Assembly: GCA_934631055.1 (NCBI GenBank)
Contig: CAKTXP010000020.1
Span: 1-22,077 of the forward strand
Reading direction: 5' to 3'
Length of the DNA stretch: 22,077 bases
DNA from: an uncultured Clostridia bacterium
Lineage (GTDB): Bacteria; Bacillota; Clostridia; Christensenellales; Aristaeellaceae
Below are positions 7,081 through 13,568 of the stretch, piece after piece. The translations under genes were made by a program, and so were the position numbers. The notes beneath the pieces were generated by a model. That model searched no databases and had not been told where the DNA came from. It worked only from the letters and a program-made list of their open reading frames with translations. Every line of letters starts with the position of its first letter. Within the stretch, counting starts at the first letter, position 1.

Positions 7081-8023
7081 AACCCATGAAAAAGAAGTGC
7101 TGCTCAGCGTCAAAAACATCGGCGTGACGTTCGGGCGGGGGCGGTATGCCTTCCACGCCGTTCGGGACGTCAGCTTCGACATTTATCGGGGCGAAACGTT
7201 CGGCGTCGTCGGCGAAAGCGGTTCCGGCAAGACGACGATCGGACGCTCCATCATGCGCATACAGCCGATCACGACGGGTGAAATCTGCTTCAAAGGGCAG
7301 CGGATCAGCGGCAAAATTCCGCATGCCCTCGATCAGAAAATTACATCCCAAATTCAGATGATTTTTCAGGATCCGATGGCTTCCCTCAACGAGCGTGCCA
7401 AGGTGGAATACATCGTCGCCGAGGGGCTTTACGCGATGCATAAGCATATCAACCATGAATATGTGAGCGAAGCCGTTTCGCGCGCGCTGTCGGACGTGGG
7501 TCTGCTGCCGGAGTTTGCCAGCCGCTTTCCGCACGAATTTTCCGGCGGTCAGCGCCAGCGCATCGGCATTGCGCGTGCGCTCATCATGGAGCCTGAATTC
7601 GTGATTGCGGATGAGCCGATTTCCGCGCTGGATGTCTCCATCCGTGCGCAGGTGCTCAATCTGCTTTCCAAACTTCAGCGTGAGCGCGGGTTGACCTATC
7701 TGTTTATTTCCCACGATTTGAGCGTAATGCGCTTTATCTGCGACCGCATTGCGGTCGTTCATTTGGGGCAGATTGTCGAGCTGGCGGATACCGAAACGCT
7801 GTACAGCCATCCGCTTCATCCATATACACGTGCGCTGCTTTCCGCCATCCCACTGCCCAATCCGCATGCGGAACGCCGGAAAAAGCTGCTGGTGTATGAT
7901 CCGAACATGCACGACTATGCGCATCATTCACCTGAATTTACCGAAATTGAGCCGGGGCATTTTGTGTTGGCAAATTCCAGCGAACTGGAGGATTATCAAC
8001 AAATGCTGAATGGATCATTTTGA
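7073..8023 (+). CDS. Peptide ABC transporter ATPase, DppF/OppF type (operon 1)
   Basis: This is the second ATPase of the pair, 316 residues. Its ATG at 7073 overlaps the preceding stop, with GGGAGGG at 7059-7065. Motifs are complete: Walker A GESGSGKT (47-54), Q-loop FQDPMASLNE (98-107), signature FSGGQRQR (156-163), Walker B FVIADEP (176-182), and the switch histidine in ISHDLSVMRF. After HPYTRALLSAIP the tail is short and replaces the usual cysteine-rich end with LVYDPNMHDYAHH and an acidic stretch. It thus also lacks the cysteine cluster seen in its operon 2 counterpart. It is the last gene of operon 1. Confidence 0.92.
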   Translation: MNETHEKEVLLSVKNIGVTFGRGRYAFHAVRDVSFDIYRGETFGVVGESGSGKTTIGRSIMRIQPITTGEICFKGQRISGKIPHALDQKITSQIQMIFQDPMASLNERAKVEYIVAEGLYAMHKHINHEYVSEAVSRALSDVGLLPEFASRFPHEFSGGQRQRIGIARALIMEPEFVIADEPISALDVSIRAQVLNLLSKLQRERGLTYLFISHDLSVMRFICDRIAVVHLGQIVELADTETLYSHPLHPYTRALLSAIPLPNPHAERRKKLLVYDPNMHDYAHHSPEFTEIEPGHFVLANSSELEDYQQMLNGSF

Positions 8024-8068
8024 TCTTTGTCTAAGAAAAAAGCGATGGATTTAAGGTACCTCTGAATA

Positions 8069-8130
8069 ATAAGCCCTGCATTCTGGTCAAACACGCCATT
8101 CAAGCGTTTTTTTCAGAATACAGGGCTTAT
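8069..8130 (+). terminator. Long hairpin downstream of operon 1, possibly an IS5 end
   Basis: ATAAGCCCTGCATTCTG (8069-8085) pairs with 8114-8130 at 16 of 17 positions. The 28-base loop holds a small ACGC/GCGT stem followed by seven Ts (8106-8112), which could itself terminate operon 1. The sequence before it, GGTACCTCTGAATAATAAG, is of the kind found at IS5-family ends, and an IS5 transposase remnant follows. It may therefore be the surviving end of that element. Confidence 0.5.
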
Positions 8131-8203
8131 CCTTACTCAAATATGCCTTTTTTTGCTGGTTAGCTGCTTCCTTTTCTGTAAAAGGGCAGACTTCCCTCTT
8201 GAT

Positions 8204-8598
8204 TTATGTTGTGGAGAGTTTTCGTCCAGCAATCGCCAGCAAATACAAATTAGCACTTGATAATTCGGAATACATGCTCGACCTTGCTGCGAATGGAAGA
8301 TTTGCGGGGCTCAATATACCGTTCTCAATCAATCGCATGATCACTTACCTTGGGTAAACTCTTCGGACGGCGGCTAATTTGAAAATCAATACTGGAAAGG
8401 TGCTCGTTTTGCTTAATTTCGAGGCGTTTCTGAACACCGAGATAGCCGGAATCTCCATATACAACTTCATCATCTTCTCGAATCAGATTTACAGTTTCGG
8501 TAATATCGTGCTTGTTTGCTGAGGTAACCGTAATGGTATGAACCAGACCGCTTCCGGCGTCTACGCCAACATGGCACTTCATACCGAACCGCCACTCA
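8204..8598 (-). pseudogene. IS5-family transposase remnant
   Basis: The minus strand encodes recognisable IS5 transposase blocks: WRFGMKCHVGVDAGSGLVH, the DDE aspartate region; VVYGDSGYLGV, the second aspartate; and, after an in-frame TGA at 8325, RKSSIRSKVEHVFRIIK, the catalytic glutamate region. A shift of frame with loss of some codons then leads to ANLYLLAIAGRKL and a final stop at 8204. The N-terminal third is gone, replaced by an antitoxin fragment. With a premature stop, a frameshift and a missing N-terminus it cannot make active enzyme. Confidence 0.8.
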
Positions 8599-8724
8599 TT
8601 AGGTCAATCTGTGGTTGAGCTGTCCCTGAGCATCCGCAATGCGCGTGACTCTGGAAAAATTCTGGTTCGCCTCAGACGCGGAAACGATGGCATTGACGTT
8701 AATGATTATAACGCATGTAATCAT
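8599..8724 (-). pseudogene. N-terminal fragment of a Phd/YefM-type antitoxin
   Basis: The 41-codon frame from ATG 8724 contains NAIVSASEANQNFSRVTRIA, then DAQGQ. This is the N-terminal DNA-binding strand-helix pattern of Phd/YefM antitoxins, in which S-x-SEA-x-x-NFS is the hallmark. Immediately after GQ the family pattern stops: the next bases lead to LNHRLT and a stop, and then the IS5 remnant begins. The antitoxin has lost its centre and C-terminus, which bind the toxin, and no toxin gene follows. It may be truncated at an IS5 insertion or deletion junction. No ribosome site is obvious at this ATG. The motif is short, so the family call is probable rather than certain. Confidence 0.6.
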
Positions 8725-8770
8725 CCGGCGTCAGGGGCTTGCGCTGTGCCATAGAAATATTGTCTTCCAT
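8699..8770 (-). other. Possible 23-codon leader overlapping the antitoxin fragment
   Basis: An ATG at 8770, preceded by AAAGGA 12 bases away and a TATAAT-like box (plus 8797-8802), opens a frame reading MEDNISMAQRKPLTPDDYMR. It stops at 8699 within the antitoxin frame. It could be a translational leader that delivers ribosomes to the antitoxin start, or the remains of another gene. I do not recognise it. Confidence 0.25.
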
Positions 8771-8802
8771 GATTCGAATCCGTCCTTTCGCGGGGATTAT
8801 AC

Positions 8803-9034
8803 TTCAAAAAAGAAAACATGGCATTTTTCAGGTTGTCGAATTTTATCAAAAATTGTTGAAAATGCTTGGATGAGCCGTGTTATTTTAGCAAAACACATAC
8901 AGGATGAATATTAAAAAACGGGATTTTTTATGCTAAATATCCCTGCAAAAAACAGGGATTTCCATTCGCGTCAAATAAATAACGTAAAACGTCGCGGATT
9001 AAAATATTCTGACGCATAAAATATTTAAAAGCTC
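8803..9034. other. AT-rich gap with one small hairpin and no gene
   Basis: Nothing coding is supported here. ATCCCTG (8939-8945) pairs with CAGGGAT (8953-8959) across a seven-base A-rich loop. On the plus strand only a short TTT follows, so termination is uncertain. Confidence 0.5.
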
Positions 9035-9064
9035 TTGCGTTTTCCCTGCGAAAGAGTATATAGT
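9035..9064 (+). promoter_or_regulatory. Probable promoter of the secreted flavoprotein gene
   Basis: TTGCGT (9035-9040) precedes TATATA (9057-9062) by 16 bases or TATAGT (9059-9064) by 18 bases. The leader contains a small AAGCAG/CTGCTT hairpin near 9074-9090 and a strong AGAGGAGG ribosome site just before the ATG at 9116. The -35 box is imperfect. Confidence 0.5.
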
Positions 9065-9115
9065 ATAGGGGAGAAGCAGCTTGACTGCTTGAACAAAAAG
9101 AGGAGGAAAAAACCT

Positions 9116-11047
9116 ATGAAGAAGATTCTGACGGGCATTCTGTCCGCGGCAATGCTCTTCTCCATGCTGGCGGGTGCGTCGGCGGAGGAAGCGAAGAGCG
9201 CGGATATCATCATCGTCGGCGCGGGCGGCGGCGGACTGTCTGCTGCGATCGAGGCGGTCAACGACGGCGCACAGAGCGTCATCGTTATCGAAAAGACCGG
9301 CAAGACCGGCGGCTCGCTGAATTTCACGTCCGGCTCCATGTCCGGCGCGGAGACCGTCATTCAGCAGATCGACGGCATCGAGGACACCAAGGAGAGCTAT
9401 GTTCAGGATATCCTGAACAACGGCGCGCATCTGGGCGACGAAACGCTCATCCGCACGTATGTGGATGAAGACGTGGACGCGATCCAGTGGCTGTGGGACA
9501 ACGGTCTGTCCGAATACACGTTCTCTTCCATGCGCACCAGCGGCAAGCGCAGCGTGTTTGCTCCGGAGCATCAGCTGTATTCCGTGGCGCGCACCTATAA
9601 GCCGAGCGCCAACGACCCGACCAAGTACAAGTCCGCGGCGCATGAGATCATGGATACGGTTCTGGCGGGCGACGCTTACAAGGCTGTGACCATTGATTTC
9701 AACACGACGGCGACCGAGCTTGTTGCCAACGATCAGGGTCAGGTTCTGACGGTCATGGCGACGGACGAGAATGGTCAGACCGTGCGCTATGATGCGAAGA
9801 AGGCGGTCATCATGGCGACCGGCGGCTACTCCGGCAACTCCAAGCTGATGGCGGCTTTCGCCAAGAACGGCGCGAACTATCTGGTCGGCGGTTCTACCGC
9901 GGCGGACGGCTACGGCATCTACATGATGCAGCAGGTCGGCGCGTATATCGACCCGCAGGCGATGACCTATATCCCGACTTTCCCGATGGGTCATGAGACT
10001 GCGCCGGGCATCGGCGTCATCGCGTCCTCCTACATGTGGAAGGCGGGCGGCATCTCCGTCAATCAGGAAGGCTTCCGTTTCGCCAACGAGAACGACGCGG
10101 ACGTCGTCGCTCGCGAGACCGCTCTGGAAGTGCAGACCAACGCCATCCAGTACGATATCTTCACCGATAAGATCATCGAGGATACCGAGGCTCTCAACGC
10201 TTCCGTGTTCTGGAATTTCTACTACGCGCCGGGCAAGCCGTATAACAGCTCTGTGGTGTGTGCGGATTCCCTCGCGGTGCTTGCTGAAAAGCTGGGCATT
10301 CCGGCGGCGAACCTTGAGGCGACTGTAAAGAGCTACAACGAGCATGTCGATGCGGGCGATACCGATGAGTTCGGCCGTGATTTCAGCGCGGACGCGACCA
10401 CCAAGAATCCGTCTTACTGCGCGGCAATCAACAAGATCGAGGGCGAACACTACTACGCCATCCCGCTCAAGGCGCTGGTCGTCATGACGCTGGGCGGCGT
10501 GAAGGTCAACACCGAATGCCAGGTCCTCGATGTGGACGGCATGGCGATCCCGGGTCTGTACGCTGCCGGCGAGTGCGTGGGCGGCATCTGGGGCAAGTAT
10601 GTTTCCGGCGGCACCGGCGTCATGGGACCGATCGTCTTTGGTCGTCTGGCGTCCCGCGCGGCGATGAGCAGCGAACCGGCGACCGGTTACACGCTCAAGA
10701 CGCCCGGCACGGTCATCAGCGCCGAAGTCTTTGAGAAGGATACCGCCGCGGATGCGAGCCTGTTCGACATGAACACGGCGCTGAACGACGGCGAGTATGA
10801 GACGACGGTCGATGGTCAGGAAGGCCCGATGACCGTGAAGGTCACCGTTGCCGAGGGCAAGATCGCTTCTGTTGAAATCGTCGAGAACCACGAGACGCAG
10901 GCGGTTGCCGCAGGCGCGCTGGAGAAGGTTCCGCAGGCGATCGTCGAAGCCAACAGCCCGGACGTGGACGGCGTTTCCGGTGCGACCCTGACTTCCGGAC
11001 GCATCAAGAATGCGGTTGCCGAGTGCCTGAAGCAGGCGGCAAAGTAA
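9116..11047 (+). CDS. Exported FAD-dependent reductase with C-terminal FMN-binding domain (FrdA/UrdA-like)
   Basis: This 643-residue protein begins at ATG 9116 (AGAGGAGG upstream) with a signal peptide MKKILTGILSAAMLFSMLAG followed by ASA-EEA; residues 1-23 should be removed. The FAD-binding fold opens with ADIIIVGAGGGGLSAA (29-44), then IEKTGKTGGS. GGISVNQEGFRFANE (311-325) and GGTGVMGPIVFGRLA are typical of the fumarate reductase/urocanate reductase flavoprotein family. The last about 85 residues form an FMN-binding domain with the flavin-attachment motif SGAT (621-624), where ApbE-type enzymes link FMN to the threonine. Such proteins reduce small molecules outside the membrane using electrons passed through flavins. 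The FAD domain precedes the FMN domain, the reverse of Shewanella UrdA. In an ungapped comparison the catalytic arginine of fumarate reductases falls on Asp329, with the nearest arginine at 333, so the substrate is unknown. No ApbE gene is in the window. Confidence 0.88.
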   Translation: MKKILTGILSAAMLFSMLAGASAEEAKSADIIIVGAGGGGLSAAIEAVNDGAQSVIVIEKTGKTGGSLNFTSGSMSGAETVIQQIDGIEDTKESYVQDILNNGAHLGDETLIRTYVDEDVDAIQWLWDNGLSEYTFSSMRTSGKRSVFAPEHQLYSVARTYKPSANDPTKYKSAAHEIMDTVLAGDAYKAVTIDFNTTATELVANDQGQVLTVMATDENGQTVRYDAKKAVIMATGGYSGNSKLMAAFAKNGANYLVGGSTAADGYGIYMMQQVGAYIDPQAMTYIPTFPMGHETAPGIGVIASSYMWKAGGISVNQEGFRFANENDADVVARETALEVQTNAIQYDIFTDKIIEDTEALNASVFWNFYYAPGKPYNSSVVCADSLAVLAEKLGIPAANLEATVKSYNEHVDAGDTDEFGRDFSADATTKNPSYCAAINKIEGEHYYAIPLKALVVMTLGGVKVNTECQVLDVDGMAIPGLYAAGECVGGIWGKYVSGGTGVMGPIVFGRLASRAAMSSEPATGYTLKTPGTVISAEVFEKDTAADASLFDMNTALNDGEYETTVDGQEGPMTVKVTVAEGKIASVEIVENHETQAVAAGALEKVPQAIVEANSPDVDGVSGATLTSGRIKNAVAECLKQAAK

Positions 11048-11059
11048 AAACGGCATAAG

Positions 11060-11097
11060 AAAGAGCAGGCTGGGGAAAATCCCGGCCTGCTCTTTTT
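11060..11097 (+). terminator. Terminator of the flavoprotein gene
   Basis: AAAGAGCAGGC (11060-11070) pairs perfectly with GCCTGCTCTTT (11085-11095), followed by a T run. It lies 12 bases after the stop codon. Confidence 0.9.
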
Positions 11098-11163
11098 GCG
11101 TTGTATACTGTATATTGAGTTAAAAATGAATTTGCACGAAAGGCTACGTTGGGCTGCCGACCC

Positions 11164-11250
11164 GGGAAACTCGCATAGAAACGCAAGCGTTTCTTGCGAT
11201 TTCCGATTTTCGTCACACTGAATCCCGCACAGCGGGCGTGTGACTTCAAT
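11164..11250 (+). repeat. Hairpin module A
   Basis: This 87-base module begins GGGAAACTCG and ends TTCAAT, bounded by CC/CCC. It contains hairpin 1 (CGCA 11172-11175 with TGCG 11195-11198, enclosing GAAACGC/GCGTTTC) and hairpin 2 (GTCACAC 11212-11218 with GTGTGAC 11238-11244, enclosing CCCGC/GCGGG). It shares most of its sequence with module B 115 bases on, with stem differences that keep pairing. Confidence 0.75.
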
Positions 11251-11278
11251 CCCAAACCTGCCTGAGGGATTTCAGTCC

Positions 11279-11366
11279 GGGAAACTCGTATAGAAACGCA
11301 AGGCGTTTCTTACGATTTCCGATTTCCATCACGCTGAATCCCGCACTGCGGGCGCGTGATTCCAAT
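11279..11366 (+). repeat. Hairpin module B
   Basis: This 88-base module is the second copy. Hairpin 1 is CGTA (11287-11290) with TACG (11311-11314). Hairpin 2 is ATCACGC (11328-11334) with GCGTGAT (11354-11360), around the same CCCGC/GCGGG core. Relative to module A three base pairs have changed on both sides while remaining paired. Confidence 0.75.
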
Positions 11367-11533
11367 CCCCTCAGACTCCCTCCTTCGCTTCGCGGCGGTT
11401 CTAATTGTTTTTACTGGACGACGCGCATGCGCGTCGTATGTTTAAGAGGATTAAAACCGGCGCGAAGCGAGGAAAGGGTGCAGGGAACAAGGTTCCCTGC
11501 CGGGGTTTGGGGCAGAGCCCCAATCGTTTTCCT

Positions 11534-13345
11534 TTACTCGATACCCAGATTCTTCCGGAGGAAAGCGGCGACCTTCGGATAGCAGTCCAGCTTGTTCTTG
11601 AGCTTGATGATGCCGTGTCCTTCGTCGTCATACGGCAGGAACTCGACCTTGACACCTTTCTGACGCAGATGCTCGACGACCTGCTCCGTCTCCGAGAACG
11701 GAACGCGCGGGTCGTTGCGCCCGTGGATGACCATCAGCGGCGCGGTCAGGTCGTCAATGCGGCTGATCGGAGAAACGCGGTAGAGCGTTTCGCGGTCGTG
11801 CGCCAGCGTGCCATATTCGCTCTCGCGATGGCTGCGGCGGTAAGGCGCGGTATTTTCCAAAAAGCTGACCAGATTGTACATGCCGACAGTGTCCACCGCG
11901 CATGCCCAGCGGTGCGGATAGCGCGCGGCGCAGGACAGCGTCATGAATCCGCCGTAGCTCATGCCCATGACGGCGATCGCTTTTTCGTCCGCGACGCCGG
12001 TGTCGATAAGGTGCTGAACCAGCGCGTCGATGTCGTGAACGCTGTCAAGGCGTTTCTCCACGTCGTCAAGGCTCTGATAGGTCTTGCCGTAGCCTGTGCT
12101 GCCGCGGACGTTCGGCGCGACGACGGCGATGCCCTGAAGCAGCCAATACTGGATGACCGCATCGAAAGCGGGCTTTTCCTGTCCTTCCGGCCCGCCGTGG
12201 ATCTCGATGACCAGCGGGATGTGTTCGGCTTTCTTTCCGGCGGGGACATACAGCCAGTAGGGGACGGACAGCCCGTCGAACGACTGGAAGCGGCAGAGCC
12301 GCGGCTCGACCAGCTCGTCCGGATCAACGCCTTCCATCCGGCTGTCGGTGACGCGGCGCAGACTGTCCGCGTCCAAATCGAGCATCCAGATATCCTTCGG
12401 GCGTTTGCCGCTGCTCAGGCTGAAGAGCAGCTTATGCCCATCGCGGGAGAAATCGAGCGTCTCATAATAACTGATGACGCCTTTGGGCGGCTCGGGGATG
12501 TTCAGCAGCGCGCCTGTCTTTGTATCCAGAATGCGCAGGGCGGAATAGCCGTCCGCGTTGACGATCATCGCCAGATAGCGGTCGTCCGCCGACAAGGCGA
12601 GGTTCTCAACGTCCCAATCCGTGCGGTAAACCTCCGTCAGCGCGGCGGTCTTGACGTCGTAATAGGCGACGAAGGCAAATTCGCTGTTCCGGTCGGTCAG
12701 CACATAGAAGCCCTGGCTGTCCGAGCGCCAGGCAGGAGAATCATAGGCGGCGACCACATCGTCGGCGGGGATCTTGACTGTTGCGCCCGTCGTCAGATCC
12801 GCCATCCACATGGCGCTGTTGGAAGCGCCCAGCAGCTTGTTATACAGCACATAGCGTCCGTCGGGGGAGAGACCGCCGTCGGCGGGCGTATTATAATGGT
12901 CGGAATTCTGCACGACCAACCGCTTTTCACCGGTCTGAATATCCATTGTCCAGATATCGAAGGTCTCCGGCGTGCGCGCGTTGCTGGAATAGACGACCGT
13001 TTTGCCGTCGCAGGAAAGCCCAGCCAGATAATGGCGGGAAGCGGGATCCTGACTCAGGTTGACGGGCGCGTCCGCATCCGGAGCGAGCATGAAGATCTGC
13101 TCGTTTTCGTTGCCGCCGACGTCCATGCAGAACAGGATGCTGCCAGTCTGCGGATGAGCGCTGATGCGCCAGATGCGCTCGTTGCCGAAGCTGCGCTGCC
13201 GCCAGCTTCCCTGAGAGATCGTTCTCTGCCAGATCTGCGGCGCACCCGCGCGCGTGGAAATGCAGGCAAATGTATCGCCTTTGTCCGTGAAAACGGCGTT
13301 TCCGGCGGATTCTACCTTTAAATACGCTTCAAGACGTTCCTTCAT
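11534..13345 (-). CDS. S9 family serine peptidase (prolyl oligopeptidase / acylaminoacyl-peptidase type)
   Basis: This 603-residue protein is predicted cytosolic, having no signal peptide. ATG 13345 follows AGGAGGAG by eight bases. Residues about 20-345 form a beta-propeller of repeated strands (LSPDGRYVLY and ALSADDRYLAMI-like blades) that restricts access to small peptides. Residues about 350-603 form an alpha/beta hydrolase. HGGPEGQ (383-389) and NVRGSTGYG (412-420) are conserved active-site loops. The nucleophile is Ser463 in GMSYGG, the acid Asp545 in GRNDPRVPF, and the base His577 in DEGHG. Enzymes of this type trim or cut short peptides, fitting its position between two peptide-import operons. 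It is transcribed away from operon 2 and converges on the flavoprotein gene. The exact cleavage specificity is not predictable. Family assignment is secure. Confidence 0.93.
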   Translation of the reverse strand: MKERLEAYLKVESAGNAVFTDKGDTFACISTRAGAPQIWQRTISQGSWRQRSFGNERIWRISAHPQTGSILFCMDVGGNENEQIFMLAPDADAPVNLSQDPASRHYLAGLSCDGKTVVYSSNARTPETFDIWTMDIQTGEKRLVVQNSDHYNTPADGGLSPDGRYVLYNKLLGASNSAMWMADLTTGATVKIPADDVVAAYDSPAWRSDSQGFYVLTDRNSEFAFVAYYDVKTAALTEVYRTDWDVENLALSADDRYLAMIVNADGYSALRILDTKTGALLNIPEPPKGVISYYETLDFSRDGHKLLFSLSSGKRPKDIWMLDLDADSLRRVTDSRMEGVDPDELVEPRLCRFQSFDGLSVPYWLYVPAGKKAEHIPLVIEIHGGPEGQEKPAFDAVIQYWLLQGIAVVAPNVRGSTGYGKTYQSLDDVEKRLDSVHDIDALVQHLIDTGVADEKAIAVMGMSYGGFMTLSCAARYPHRWACAVDTVGMYNLVSFLENTAPYRRSHRESEYGTLAHDRETLYRVSPISRIDDLTAPLMVIHGRNDPRVPFSETEQVVEHLRQKGVKVEFLPYDDEGHGIIKLKNKLDCYPKVAAFLRKNLGIE

Positions 13346-13407
13346 GGCCGTTGCTCCTCCTGATATTGGAATTCATAAAATGAGATATATGGGGTTTGCT
13401 TGAATAT

Positions 13408-13436
13408 ATTTTAGCACTTTATGTTCAAACATGCAA
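13408..13436 (-). promoter_or_regulatory. Promoter of the S9 peptidase gene
   Basis: On the minus strand TTGCAT (plus 13431-13436), 17 bases, then TAAAAT (plus 13408-13413). Initiation near 13401 gives a leader of about 55 bases. It is divergent from the operon 2 promoter about 40 bases away, so a shared regulator site between them is possible. Confidence 0.6.
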
Positions 13437-13474
13437 TCATTTCACGCGTATTTTGAATTTTTTTGAACTTGATG

Positions 13475-13503
13475 TTGCATTTCTTGTCGAACCGTGATAT
13501 CAT
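13475..13503 (+). promoter_or_regulatory. Promoter of the second peptide-transporter operon
   Basis: TTGCAT (13475-13480), a 17-base spacer and TATCAT (13498-13503). Initiation near 13510 gives a leader of about 59 bases to ATG 13569. The hexamers and spacing mirror the operon 1 and S9 promoters. Confidence 0.65.
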
Positions 13504-13568
13504 ATCCATATTCGTACTGCAGAGCGCATACGCGTTCCACCCCAATGATGGAGGAAAGGAAACAGGCT

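Larger units (their letters stand above)
11142..11532. repeat. Composite hairpin repeat, copy 1 (with two inserted modules)
   Basis: This gene-free segment lies between the flavoprotein and the convergent peptidase. Its left edge (GGCTACGTTGGGCTGCCG) and right edge (11472-11532, GAAAGGGTGCAGGG through CAGAGCCCCAA and CGTTTTCC) match copy 2 at 19064-19238. Inside are two modules (11164-11250 and 11279-11366), a perfect 20-base palindrome (11418-11437), and TCGCTTCGCG blocks that can pair with GCGAAGCGA near 11463. The right edge folds into GCAGGGAAC/GTTCCCTGC and TTGGGGC/GCCCCAA hairpins, which could terminate the peptidase transcript on the minus strand. There is no coding capacity. Confidence 0.75.

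Noticed and set aside
8639..8914. 91-codon plus-strand frame
   Set aside because: It runs antisense through the antitoxin fragment and its upstream region, lacks a ribosome site and has no recognisable motif.
11162..11370. Tandem repeats considered as a CRISPR array
   Set aside because: Only two long units, each internally structured and itself diverged, with a 28-base gap that belongs to the surrounding scaffold. No cas genes are present.
13453..13470. Possible CodY-like box in the operon 2 promoter region (AATTTTTTTGAACTT)
   Set aside because: It matches only about 11 of 15 positions of the CodY consensus in a very AT-rich stretch, and no comparable site is seen at the operon 1 promoter.
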